Source of the DNA: Chondrosia reniformis | Taxonomy: Eukaryota > Porifera > Demospongiae > Chondrillida > Chondrillidae | DNA length: 64,000 nucleotides | Assembly (NCBI GenBank): GCA_947172415.1 | Contig: OX359200.1 | Span: 5,954,501-6,018,500, forward strand | Reading direction: 5' to 3' | Shown here: piece after piece, positions 47,001-57,600 of the stretch | How the letters are laid out: every line of letters begins with the position of its first letter | Position numbering within the stretch: position 1 is the stretch's first letter | Translations under genes and position numbers: made by a program | The notes under the pieces: generated by a model | Databases searched by the model: none | What the model saw: only the letters and a program-made list of their open reading frames with translations | Told to the model about the DNA's origin: nothing

Positions 47001-48780
47001 GTATATATGTACATATACTATGGTAGGTAACACATATAAATGCTAACTCCTTCATCTTGATGAGGGGCTGTCTGAATCAAACGATAATCAAATCTCCCTT
47101 CTGGTCCATCGTTATCATCAGTAGCAGAGAAGCGATGGATAAAGAAACCCTTAGCTCTGTCCTGCAAGAGACACAAGCAATAAATGTGTCATTGCAGAGA
47201 AATTGCAAATAATCACTAGGAATTATCATACCCAATTAGGCCAGTGACCAAAGTCCCATTCTAAAATGTATATACGTAATATATTAGGTATGCGTATATG
47301 GAGAATTCTTACCTCCTGCACAGTGAGTGAGGTAGGGTTGTTGGTATCTGCTGGAAAGGTTGGCCTGTGGTTGGTTTGTTGGATAAATATCTCAACAGTT
47401 ATTGATGACTGTAATTAAGAATTCAAAATATAGCATTTATGCACTAGTGCAAAATGCAGGTTAAGATTTGCAACCTACGTACATAGCGGCTTGCATCAAC
47501 ATCTTCATAATATGCTCTGACTTCCATTTGAAATGTGTCATACTACATACGTATATACGTATGTACGTGTATATACTGAGAAAGATCATTACAGAGTGTC
47601 TGAAGTAAGTAACGGTGTATATATATTGACTGAAAAATTGGCCATCTACTATACAAAAATATACTTATACTGTAATACTGTACTACGTATGTGTATTCAC
47701 TGGAGGTTGCTGCATACATCACTCACTTACAATAATAGCCTTTCACAGCTATTACATGTACATTTTACATAATATTATTGTGTACATACATATGTACGTA
47801 CATATGTATGTACAAGCCTTTACCAACTCTGTTATAGTGCACTTGTTTTAAAGGTGTAAGGATGGCTGAAGGGTAGCTTAAAAGTCACTAAATTTGTAAA
47901 ATTATGTTTAGAATCAGATTTAATTTACGAGAAAACGAATTATATTAAACTGTGAAGGTAGAATCATATATATGTGTATATATATAATGAATCTTGTATG
48001 ATGTTGGGAGGACTAACTCTGTAAACTTGCAGTGAATTAGGTGTCATCTTTCTGATAACACCATCACTATCTGAAGAAAAGTAGAAATAGCGAGTGGCAA
48101 CACTTTGACCGGCAATGTCATGCAGAGAATATCGAACTCTGTTCTGGCAATGAGCATAACCAACAGCAAACACAGCCACTATTTCAGTATCTGTGGAGCA
48201 GAAATACATGAAATGGTAACACAGTGGTATTAAAGGGAATACATGCCTTGGACAGAAGGACACAAGTTAAAAGGATATTGGATAAGAAAATTATGCAAAT
48301 GTCTTTAAATTATTACAAGCCTGCAAGGCCAACTTCCAGTTACTTAATGATTTTTCATCCTCAATTTTGTGTCAGAACTACTTTCATCACACATACCTAA
48401 TATATAATTCCTCTATTGATGTATGTAAATCAGAATGTTTTCATGGAAGATTATCCATTTTCAAAAGATATTGTTATAGTTATATATATACGTATATAGC
48501 CACATAATTTGGTTAAAAAACATAGAGCACGTACTTGCTCCGTCATCTTCGTGTACCAAACCAGACACCGGAGAAGTTAGGTGTGCAAAAGTCGGTCTGT
48601 CAAGTGGACTGTCTGCAACAAGCAATACAAGCACAATGAAAATAGTTTTCCAACATTTGTAGAACTAACAAGAGCTTGCTGGTGGCTTTTCTTACTTAGA
48701 GTTGCTAATTCGTTGCATTCTTGTGACCAAACGATTGAAGTAACCACATAAATGGCCAACAACAGTAACTGAAGACGCAT
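25948..48780 (-). CDS. Giant cadherin (about 2,899 residues, about 20 EC repeats, one transmembrane segment)
   Basis: A type I adhesion receptor: signal peptide (MRLQLLLLAIYVVTSIVW), about 20 cadherin repeats, a transmembrane segment near residues 2624-2650, and a cytoplasmic tail of about 250. Calcium-linker motifs include DVNDNAPQF, DINDNIPMF, DINDNRPSI, DSNDHTPEF, DLNDVCPSF and DCNDNTP. No EGF or laminin-G domain and no clear beta-catenin site are seen. The 53 exons (5' to 3'): 48696-48780, 48535-48612, 48018-48190, 47483-47542, 47313-47408, 47048-47161, 46498-46602, 46283-46429, 46116-46218, 45807-45940, 45244-45414, 44943-45122, 44695-44850, 43528-43887, 43187-43462, 42618-42757, 42378-42492, 42168-42242, 42011-42062, 41521-41639, 41328-41443, 40720-40813, 39936-40175, 39199-39447, 38649-38795, 38032-38346, 36992-37246, 36564-36668, 35971-36087, 34819-35653, 34179-34306, 33587-33863, 32810-33342, 32403-32583, 31971-32248, 31367-31549, 30895-30993, 30648-30756, 30459-30529, 30305-30382, 30037-30103, 29923-29969, 29625-29867, 29193-29290, 28664-28822, 28046-28275, 27417-27462, 27272-27325, 27104-27152, 26852-27004, 26656-26753, 26438-26531, 25948-26160. 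Total 8,700 nt. Weakest joins: the donor at 28046 and at 38649. Confidence 0.92.
26170..26258. repeat. 20 bp tandem array at the last cadherin acceptor
   Basis: About four copies of AAGGACAAACAATAAACAAC, ending within about 10 bp of the last exon (acceptor at 26161-26162). On the transcribed strand it reads GTTGTTTATTGTTTGTCC, so it supplies the pyrimidine-rich tract before the splice acceptor. Confidence 0.9.
28046..28275 (-). other. Cadherin transmembrane exon
   Basis: Encodes the membrane-proximal LLESSYSTLNSLLSQECG, a hydrophobic segment VFIGLIVGVVLGGFCLLCLC continuing with LLCGCLCC, and a basic stop-transfer ERRRRRTYQKK. The cysteine cluster at the inner face suggests palmitoylation (inference). 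The donor used (ATTG|GTATGC) was chosen because it alone keeps the frame into the next exon; reading past it reaches a stop after MKVE, which could be an alternative short tail if the intron were retained. Confidence 0.8.
31120..31285. repeat. Tandem repeat in a cadherin intron (unit about 41 bp)
   Basis: About four copies of a G-rich unit containing GGTAGGATGGATGATGTAGG and GAGGGTGATG. It is in the intron between exons 31367-31549 and 30895-30993. Confidence 0.85.
34040..34135. repeat. Remnant of the palindromic transposon family
   Basis: ATGGATGGCTGCCCTATCCA, then AACACCTCATAAATCA, then CCTACTTCTAACATCATTTT: both edges of the 16445-17590 element joined, with the middle lost. It lies in a cadherin intron. 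Confidence 0.6.
34443..34645. repeat. Dispersed repeat (about 240 bp), copy 3, shortened
   Basis: AAGGATTCACAGAAGACCAA through GATGAAGGGTGGAATTCCCA to GTAGGAAAATGG, with two internal deletions relative to 8926-9165. It is in a cadherin intron, same orientation. Confidence 0.8.
36294..36472. repeat. 20 bp tandem repeat in a cadherin intron
   Basis: Eight to nine perfect copies of TCTGAATACCTAATTACCTA, flanked by related but diverged ACCTAC/ACCTGT sequence from about 36180. Perfect copies imply recent expansion, so length is probably polymorphic. Confidence 0.95.
37415..37520. repeat. Pogo/Tigger-like remnant
   Basis: TACAGTTGAACCCTGTTAAG is typical of the termini of pogo-type elements; no right end was found. 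Similar single ends are at 27537-27560 (TAGGAATTCGGTTATCTGAA), 42895-42985 and 60074-60160. Confidence 0.35.
38878..39145. repeat. 31 bp tandem repeat in a cadherin intron
   Basis: About eight and a half copies of a 31 bp unit made of GGTTCCCTGGACTATACCTA followed by TTTAGTGATGA, with few changes (GGTT/GATT). It ends 50 bp before the exon 39199-39447. Confidence 0.95.
39598..39650 (-). repeat. tRNA-derived repeat (SINE-like), minus strand
   Basis: On the minus strand: TATAGCCCAGTGGCTGGTGG (A-box-like), then GTAACCAGC, then CTGGATCCAATTCCCAGC (B-box-like). It has the same layout as 52825-52890. It is in a cadherin intron. Confidence 0.5.
40958..41011. repeat. (AAT)n microsatellite
   Basis: Run of AATAAT units with one TAGTAAT interruption, in a cadherin intron. 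Confidence 0.95.
41022..41128. repeat. Hairpin MITE, TTTGAGCATCTAAA family
   Basis: ATCTTTGGATGGTTCATCTT and TTTTGAGCATCTAAA are matched in reverse by TTTAGATGCTCAAAGATGAA and TCATCCAAAGAT. It is in a cadherin intron. Confidence 0.85.
41795..41960. repeat. Hairpin MITE with GACCCCCAGGGTC core
   Basis: The inverted arms are CTTATCTTTGGAAAGGGTCA and its reverse complement ending GGCCCTTTCCAAAGATAG, with an inner pair CTTTGGGAGC/GCTCCCAAAG. The middle holds GAAGAAGACCCCCAGGGTCG, shared with the copies at 4250, 45453 and 56905. Confidence 0.85.
44009..44174. mobile_element. Short MITE with about 30 bp terminal inverted repeats
   Basis: Left TATACAGTACTTTTTGGGTC followed by GGTTGTCCAGA; right TCTGGACAACCGACCC followed by AAAAAGTACTGTATA. 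The TA at each end suggests Tc1/mariner-type duplication. It is in the cadherin intron between exons 44695-44850 and 43528-43887. It is only about 165 bp long. Confidence 0.85.
45453..45622. repeat. Hairpin MITE, GACCCTGGG family, diverged copy
   Basis: ATCTTTGAAAAGATTCATCT at the left and AGATGAACCCTTTCAAAGGT at the right, with GCGATCCCAGGGTCAAACTG between. It is in a cadherin intron. Confidence 0.7.
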
Positions 48781-49060
48781 CTTCAGATATGCCTATAAAT
48801 ATTAAGAACAACCCATTGATAAAATTTCCTGTATACAATTGAGTATTTAACGAGTTTCTTTGAAATTAGTGCAATTTACTAATCGTTCGCACTTACCGTT
48901 CTAGCTTATACGTACTTTTACTAAGTCGCTTCTTGAAGTGCTTTCGAGCAAGGTGGTACGCCCAGTTTCGTGACGTCATAAAAACATCCGCCCCTTGTAA
49001 AGTTGTAAAGCTATGAATACACTTTATATATGTACATCATGGTAAAAGTGCTACATGTAA
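48781..49060. promoter_or_regulatory. Cadherin upstream region and ataxin-3 3' end
   Basis: 280 bp between the cadherin start codon and the ataxin-3 stop codon; both genes are on the minus strand. The cadherin promoter must lie here or overlap the ataxin-3 3' UTR. A TGACGTCA sequence (CRE/ATF consensus) is at 48971-48978. I see no TATA box that is convincing. Confidence 0.5.
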
Positions 49061-51561
49061 TTATTCCTGTTTGGGTTCCTGCAAACTAGCAGAAATGGCA
49101 AGTGCCAGTTCGTAATCGTCTTCCTCCTGCTGAAGCTGATGACAACCTACATGAGGCACTTGACCCTTCTGGTCTTTCTCCAAGGGCTGGGAGGGGTTAG
49201 GTGGAGCTGGAGCATCTTCATGCCTCTTCTCAAAGAGTGCAGCCTCTTTAGGAGTCACAGGGTTCTTTGTAAGCAGCATGTCTGCTTCACATTGCTCTAA
49301 CACACCATTGACCACAAATATAGAGTATCCTGCAACCAGAGACACAGTCGCAATACAGCCAGTGACGGGACTCCTTGGCAATTCTTATGACAAGATTACG
49401 TACATATATACAGGGGTTCTTTGGGGGTTCAGGGCTCATTTGCCTCCCCTTGAATAAAGTCAAATTGATATATTAGAATGGCAAACAACCAAATTGAACT
49501 AGGTTAACCCCTTATATTTTGCATTTTGCAACCCCTTGTGTTATTATTTAAAATTCTGTGAATATTTAATGAATACATATATCATTTGTCTTATAACTGA
49601 CCCATATTAGCTTTTAGCTGGTTTAACTTTCAAAGGCACAAAGTAGAATTCACTAATTTTATAAAAAAAGTAAAGTAAACGGAAGATCCATATGCTAATG
49701 TCTTCACAACCCTATCTCAGAGTTTTATTCAAATGCAATGTCCATAAACAACATAATACATGCTATTTACTATGCATGTCCTGTGTCCAGTGTCACATCA
49801 TATGTATAGCCTACCTTCCTGCCTGAGTTGCTCTAGTAACAAGCTAAGATAAGTGTCTGAAACTAGCCTTGGGCTGGCTAGAAGGGAGTCCAAATTAAAC
49901 CACTACAAATGAATAAAAGAAATGTTTACTTCATTTCAGTCTCATGGATCTTTCTCAACAGAAGGGTTGGCTCCCCACCCAGGACAGGAGGGCCGCCTCC
50001 CACCCAGGACAGGAGGGCCGCCTCCCCACCCAGGACAGGAGGGCTGCCTCCCCACCCAGGACAGGAGGGCCGCCTCCCCACCCAGGACAGGAGGGCTGGC
50101 TCCCCACCCAGGACAGGAGGATATTCTACATAAATCTTAAGACCTCACTTGCAGGCCAATCTTTCTTAGGGATAACCAGTGTTGTTCATGGTTACAGATA
50201 TAGGCGTTTGCCTCACTACAGACACAATCATAAGAGAAGGCAGAGAATGGCTAATATATACTGTATACAGGACTGAATTGAATAAATGGGAATAGTGAAA
50301 AATACATACAAATAATCAACACATTTGCATGTACCAAGAATCTGTAGAGGTGCCAGTGACTTAAGTGAACTTGTATCTCTTCGATAAAGCCATGATAAAC
50401 ACTTATAACCATGTGACCATTTATTGGGTTAATGTAAGAACTTAAAAAGCCAACAAACATTGAAATAAACGTATCTAAACTGTTGAGATTGCATGTAAAA
50501 TAAGTCAAAAGGCAATAGTACAGGGCTGCATATATAGAGGGGGGTGGGGGCTATTCGTCCCCCTAGGATTGACTTTGCCCCTCCCTCCCCAGACCTTTGG
50601 GAAGTTAATATACAGCTTAATATCCATGCCCCTCCCCCCTCTGCCAGGCCTCAATGTAGCCCTGAATACCATCTTATTGCAAAAGTTTTGATGAAAATCT
50701 TTCATCATTTACTCAGAGTATTAATACTCCAGTTTACCATATGTAGGATATACAGTAGAGTAGGAATCACTCGGTCACATGCAAAACATACACTGGATTC
50801 TGCCTCACATTCTTACAAGCTTCAGAGTTGTACGGGACCAATTCCAAATTAAAGACCTTCAGAGCATTTGACAACACCTGAAGAATATAACAATACATTC
50901 CAATCCACTTACACTGCTCTATTGTGTAGCCACAAATATTAAGCTATGAGGAAACATGGGGGGAACCCCTAGCCACTGTCTTGTATACACAATTAAAAGT
51001 CCACATGGGAAAAACTTTAATTTCCTGGTTCGCTTCCAATTCAGCCTTTTTTCTTAGCCACTTTAGGGCCATATTCAAGGAGTCGGTATTGGAAACATCC
51101 TCGAAAACCTTCCTTAATAAGCTTAATATACCTGAACTGAGAAAAATCCATGATCATCAACATTTCCAGAAGGCAGCTGGGGAGATAAATTTAAACAATA
51201 TACTTTTAGGTATACTTACAAATATTTACTGGTCACAAACCTCACCAAGATCTTCTTTCAGAAGATGGCCCCTCTCAGCAAAGTCTAGTTGCCTGCCCAA
51301 GTCTGCTAGATCAACAGCAGTAAAGTAATGCCCTTTCAGAAGATAATTAATCGATAAGAAAAAACATCGGAGGACAAGGAAAATGAATAGACTGATTACC
51401 ATGACTAGAAATTGATCATGCGCTTACCTTGAAGAAGTGAATTCAAACAATGCTGAGCACACAAAGAACCCTCTTGCTAGGAGAGAGACGGATTGATTAA
51501 TTGAGTTTAAGAAGATATAAATTATAATTAACAAGACCTTTTCGTGAAATATCTTCTCCAT
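49061..51561 (-). CDS. ATXN3: Ataxin-3-like deubiquitinase (Josephin domain, one UIM)
   Basis: Ataxin-3 trims ubiquitin chains and works with p97/VCP in protein quality control. Exons (5' to 3'): 51538-51561, 51428-51476, 51241-51332, 51132-51176, 50792-50877, 50149-50215, 49815-49902, 49061-49329; total 720 nt, 239 residues. The start is MEKIFHEKQEGSLCAQHCLN, placing the catalytic Cys at residue 14 as in human. The catalytic His is in CNHEQHWLSLRKIG and the catalytic Asn in WFNLDSLL. Also seen: GNVDDHGFFSVQ, VLSNALKVF, SDTYLSLLLEQLRQEGYSIF. The tail ends in one ubiquitin-interacting motif (EEDDYELALAISASLQ). There is no polyglutamine tract, and the tail is much shorter than in vertebrates. 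The third exon's end (GAG|GTTTGT) is the least certain join; about ten residues of the human helical hairpin have no counterpart. Confidence 0.92.
49968..50122. repeat. Minisatellite in an ataxin-3 intron (unit about 26 bp)
   Basis: Six copies of a unit containing CCCACCCAGGACAGGAGGGC and CGCCTCC. It lies between exons 50149-50215 and 49815-49902. Open frames across it on the plus strand are artefacts of the repeat. Confidence 0.93.
50518..50666. mobile_element. Short element with CAGGGCTGCA inverted ends
   Basis: Left AGTACAGGGCTGCATATATA followed by GAGGGGGG; right CCTCCCCCCTCT and AATGTAGCCCTGAATAC. A related end is at 8330-8368. It is in an ataxin-3 intron and has no coding capacity. Confidence 0.55.
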
Positions 51562-51681
51562 TTTGGATACTACGTTAATCTATTCCGTTTATTTGCGTCA
51601 CTGATTCATCGCTGGGGAAGTCGTATATAGGAGTGTGATGACCTATTATATAAATTCATCCCACCCACTTGCACAAGAGCC
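51562..51681. promoter_or_regulatory. Bidirectional promoter region of ataxin-3 and the receptor kinase
   Basis: Only 120 bp separate the two start codons, which point away from each other. TATATAAA at 51647-51654 is oriented for the kinase; a start site about 30 bp on would fall at about 51680, which makes the second in-frame ATG (51703) a good candidate start. TGCGTCACTGA at 51594-51604 resembles an AP-1/ATF site. Confidence 0.55.
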
Positions 51682-54600
51682 ATGACTCACTCATCCGGGA
51701 ACATGGCTCTGAACTATCTACTCATCCCTTTTCTAGTTTTGTCTACCTTGCAAAGCTGTGTCAACAGCGAAACGGTTATAGCGGCGTACGACAGCACTCC
51801 ATGGAGATTTCCAGACCAATGCGGTCCTCCTCCTTCGATGAGTAATGGAAGAGTCGTCGCTGGACATGTTTTCTTTTATTGGGATAGAGGCTCTGACCGA
51901 ATTGAGTTGATTGGGCGTCAATATAGTACTGCTATGTATACGGCTTCGCTCCTCAATGGCACGTTCCAAGTGTCGATGGAACCTTTAAATACATCAACCG
52001 GTAAGTGGGATTGCTTGTGTGATGCCTTATAAATTTGAGCTGATAATTCAGTCTGAGCACCCGGCGGAATCATCTGTAGTAATTGGTGTAACATTTTCGT
52101 AATATTGTTGAACGATCACTTAACGATTTTCCTCCTCATCATCTATCCATCTGTCTCTCTGTCAATCTACCCAATGTTTCAAATTGCATTCACATGGCAT
52201 GAATCTGTAATTACACTGCATGTATTTTCCTGTTTCCACCATAGGAGAGTTTCGAATCCATTTTAGCTCAGATAACCCCAACAGGGTTCTTCCTTCTGGT
52301 GTGTATCTGGTTGATATTGCATACATGTTTTCGGGTTCTGATCAAGACATTAATCCCACGGGAACAGTCAACCATACACTAGAAGTATTTGAGCAGTTTT
52401 TAATAATTGACAATGCTAACAGCACATTTGACTATATCATTCCAATTGAACCTGGGGGATCACTCAATGGCTTTACACCAGTAGCCACATTCCACGTCAA
52501 AACAGCCACCAACATCATTTCCTCCAACTTTACCTTAGTCAATGTATCAAACTCCGCAGGAACGTTTATTCTTACTTCTAATGGTTCTTTAAGTGTTAGT
52601 AGGAGCTCTCTATTTGGCTTCTACCAGATTAGTATTAGGGCAATTATCAGTACTGGCACTAGTGGCATGCGTTCTTGTGAAGGATCAGTAGAAGCAGTGC
52701 TTAATGTCAATGTAACTCAATCAAGTTAGTACACCAAAAGAACATTGTAATCACTGTGTTCATAAACTAACTTAATGATATAAGTAGAGTAGGCATGAAT
52801 GGAGCATTAATTGCTGAGTATGCATTTTGTAGCTCAGTTGGCAGAGCACTGGTAGTCAAAACCAGCTGTCAGAGGTTCAATTCCCAGAAATTACATTTGT
52901 GTTTTTCTCATCATGTTCAACAATTGTGGCAAGATTGATTATACGTATATCACTTTCATAGAAAAAGATTTTACTTCTTTCTATACTTGTGCTATTATTA
53001 TTAATACGTATGTAGCTATTTCTCAGTGTCCAAGTGTCTGAATAACTTTATCATTTTCTTTTGTCCTTTAAGATGTTACGGTAGCTGCTGACTTTGATAT
53101 TCCCTCTCCCTTGGTACATCTTGATCAGTGCAGCCCTGGAAATCTTGGAACTGTGTATTTCTACATAGTTACTGTCCCAGGTGGATCACGTAGCCTGGTG
53201 ACATCTCCTTATAGCATTATATATTCAGTTAGTGTCAACAGTTCAGATTTTGTCGTCAATTTGGAGCAATTTAATGAATCAGCTGGTAAGGTATTCCCAC
53301 AATAATCATTATCACAACTATACTATGGTTATTGCGTATATAAAAATTTTAGAATGCCACTTTTTATGGTTATATAGATGATTGTGTTTTCATATTATTT
53401 ACTTTTCCCAAATGTATAGTCACTTCAGCATGCCATTCCTACCTCAGTAATAACTTCATATTTTTTTTAATCCCTGTAATGTGAATGTTTTCTTCATTTC
53501 TCTCTTTACTTCTTCTGGTACATTGCATCTCTAATTTGTATTTTCAGCCAATATATTGATTCTCAACAATACTGTACCAACTGGTATATATGATATCCAA
53601 GTTGACTATGCCTTGGAGAATGGAGAGGTCAAACAAGTTACACATTTTACATTAGAAGTTCAAGATCAGTTCAAACTTGTTGATGCAGTGACTAGTGTGG
53701 AAATAAATGATATTACAGTGACTGTGAATAGGGGTGGTGATGGGAAAATTGATATAGTTAATCTTAACCTAGTTGCCAGCTTTCCCCTCTCTCAAGAAGA
53801 TGTTCAATTTGATTTAATCTTAGAAGACGGAAATCCATCGGAAAACTTTGATTTACTAGCCTCTGGAGGGTTAACAGTAAGGAGGCGGGCACCATTTAGA
53901 ACCTATGTACTATTCATTTCAGCTAACTTTACTAATATGAGCACACCACCCTGTTCAGCAGTTGTAAAGTGGAACATTACAGTGAAGATAGTACCAGGTA
54001 AGCCAAATGTAGCTATATAGTGAGGCCCTATACTAAGACTAGCAAGTATATATAGTGATTTTGTCTGAATGTTTGAGGAAATTAATCCCTAAAATTGTTA
54101 CTCATTTAATTTTTGGTGATCTTCCTCTTAATTATTCTCTGCAAAGGAAATGTTAGTATAGAAGTGGTATTTGATGATATGGAGGGAGAATGGACAATTC
54201 CTAATCAATGTGATGGTACCCTAGGCTATGCATCCTTCTACACGCGCAGTGGAGGTAATGGAGTTAATACAGGGACTCTAGTTCCAGTTGAACCACCGTT
54301 TATGTTTTTCACCTCGGCAACAGTCAATTCAGCAGCCTTCTCAATTAATTTCCTAAAGCTAAACTCATCATTTGGTAAAGTATTTCACATATAATGTGCC
54401 AAGCTAACTGACTACTGCTATATCCTCTTGTCTATTTTAGGAGAATATTATGTGAACTATAGTTCTTCAATGCAAGATGCTACTTTACCAATTGATGTAT
54501 TCTCAGTAGAAATACTATACAGTTTAAACATTAACTTAGTAAATAAAGTTGTAAATCGTAACCTGACAGTCTTTGAACCATTTAAAATTGCGGTTCAAAA

Positions 54601-57600
54601 CAGGTCTGAAAATGTTATATTTGCAGCTGGAGATGCAGCTGAATCTGATAGCCTTAAACTAGTATTACAGAGAACAGATGGAAATTCAGTAGCAACTGGC
54701 AATGAAGTCTTTACACTTATTTCAGAAAATGGACTACCACCCTTAAATGTTGATCTTGATAGAGGCGGTTATCTCTCTATTACTGACACCCTTCCCCCTA
54801 GCTCAATAGACCTACTTGTGAGGGGAGAGGTCATTACCTTTATAGAGTCAAACCTGTGTTCAAACATAGTAGAAGGTATTATAGTCTTAAAGATAGTAGG
54901 TAAGTTGATAGTCATGTGATGGACAACACATTTTAATAATTATAACTGTTAATATATGTTTTTATTTGCAATTGCCTTAATCCTTTCTTGTAATTTTAGA
55001 AAGAGTTGAAATGGTCATAATCACCCTAATTAGCTGGACTCGTATGGAAATAAGTTGGACGCCCCCTCAAGATACTTCTGATATTATAATATATGAGGTA
55101 CTTCTTATAACAGGCGCCAGCACTGTTACCAAACAAGCTGGCCGGAGCAAGAGGTTGACCAATTTAGCCATACCAGAGGGTGATACTGAAATATTAGTAT
55201 GTGCTGTCTATCAAGGGAATTTCAAAATCTGCAATACTCCTGGACCAATACTTTTTATATATGGTATGGTGCGTATAGCTAGAATGCTTAATGTGTGAAT
55301 AGTTTATGTGTTACAGGAATACTGTATACCCAGAAATGTTGGCAGGAAAAGTATTTGGCAGATTGTTTAATTATGGATATTTTAATTTGGCTCTTCAGCA
55401 GGCACTGATTTTATATTCTTTCTTTAAAGTAGTGAAGAATAATTGGTGAAATTTGCACCACAAAAATATTTATGTAATAATGATCATGTTGTGTATAAAT
55501 ATATTTTATTAATATTTTATTTTGACAGATAATTTATTGACAATTAGCCTTTCAAACTGCCAATCTGTCTAAATATATTCCCCGCCAATATTTCAAGCCA
55601 TATGGTATAGTGTATATGCCTATATACGAATTAAGAGTAAAGTTGCTCTAAAATATTCCCTTTCTGTTGACCACTCATTTAGTGTCTCCTTGATGTTATA
55701 ATTACACACTAAGTAAGTATGTACCCATACTGAAGGACTGGCTCCACTCTATAAACACCCACTACTTTGGTGTTGCATAATTGTATGTGATAAGTACCCG
55801 ATGTATGTATGGTATATGAATGTGATAATTTTGAGATGGATTAATGGAATGAGATCACCAGCAAACCAAAACAATTCAATTATCACATGTCACACTATGT
55901 AAATTTGAGCTGTTCACTGTAACTCACTGGTTTAAATGTTTTATTTTCACCCCATTAGATAACCTCCGCCCTCCAGCACCTACTGACGTACAGGCCACAG
56001 AGGTAGCTAGTAACATGATTGAGGTTACTTGGAAAGCTTCATCTGTTGTTGGAGAGGCAAACTACTTTATTTATATTAGAAGTTCTCAATCGTTTACAAA
56101 TGTTTCAGTTGGGAACAGTAGCTCATTTATAGTGTCCTTATCGCTGACTGGTAATGTTGATTTTACAGTTTCTGTGGTAGTTGTGACAGCAGTTGGTATC
56201 AGTTTGGAAAGTGAACCTGTCGGGATTACCAGTTAGTTACTGTCTATTTTAGAAAGAAAGGATTCATTGAAAGATGAACTCTAAAAATTTAACACAGTTA
56301 GAACAAACTTGTGTCGTATCAAAATTCTTTACTTAGTGAACAGAATTTAAGTGTTAAAGTTGGATCTGGCATTACCTTTTAAAATTGACAAAAATGTTTA
56401 TTGTACGTATCTTCTCTTAACTGTAGCTCTTGCAAAATCATCCAACCTAAATATTATCATAGGAGCATCAGCTGGCGGAGGAGTAATAGTTTTAATTTCT
56501 TTAGTTTTGCTGATAATCTGTCTTATTTGCTGTTGCCTGAGGAAACACAGAAGAGCAGAAAAGTATAATGTGCAGAAACCGTAAGTTAAAGAAATAAACC
56601 AATATACAAGTTATATGAGTTTGATAGTAAGCTGGTATTAATTAAACTATTTGGTTGAGTAACCATGTACACACAACCATATAGTCATGGGAAGAAAGGA
56701 GAATGTTTAATACTGTATCCTAACCTCAAGCTCTATAAGTTTTCTGTTAGTCATAAGTCTTATTTAGTCCTATCCTCATGTTCATGTTACCAGTAATAGG
56801 TTGGTGTTTTAGAATATTAATGGTTGTTACTTTATAATGACTGTTTTGTTTGAACTTTATACTTCTTTTTATGTTTATTTAGATTTTGAAGGTAGTTAAT
56901 ATTATGTAGAATAAGGATTTCTTCTAACTGCGTGAAGCTTATCCTTTGGATGGTTCATCTTTCGATAATTTTGAGCATCTAAAGACACTGTTCTTTGTTC
57001 TGTCGGACATTTCGACCCTGGGGGTCTTCTGTCGTTGTAAGATGAACCATCCAAAAGTTAATATGTATACTCTTTAATTATTGCCTTATTTATTACTATT
57101 GACACACATATTAAATAATTGTAGATATCAGCGTTCAGAGTCGGGTTCTGCCTTTCTCTACAATAAGGAAAATGAAGTTGAGTAAGTTTTAATATCACTG
57201 CAGACACTGTAGCTATATACGTAATTGTTATATGTAAGTTGTATACATCTATTGTACTGTATAAAGGAGTACATATGGTCACTTGAAGGTAATATGCTGA
57301 CCAGCCAAGTGACTGAAGTCTTGGTTATAGGACCAGATTTTCATTAAAAGTGGCAACCACTGATTGCCTCCCAGTCATCCAAGCGGAAAAATCATGAAAG
57401 AACTACAGACAGCTGCTTCTTCCTTCCCCAAGATAATAAGATTTCATTCATTTGGCTATTCATCATAATATCTGCCAGTGATTAATCACTTCTTTATCAT
57501 AGCTATACACAGGCTATATTTAGCTCTGTTAGTTCACATCTGCTTAATTATTAATATATGTACTCATCATACAAGAATTAAAAATTTATGAACTCAACAC

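Noticed and set aside
49909-50276. Proline-rich frames of 72-110 codons at 49.9-50.3 kb
   Set aside because: They come from the 26 bp minisatellite inside an ataxin-3 intron.
52825-52890. Functional tRNA gene
   Set aside because: The acceptor stem does not pair and position 33 of the anticodon loop is not U; it fits a tRNA-derived repeat better.
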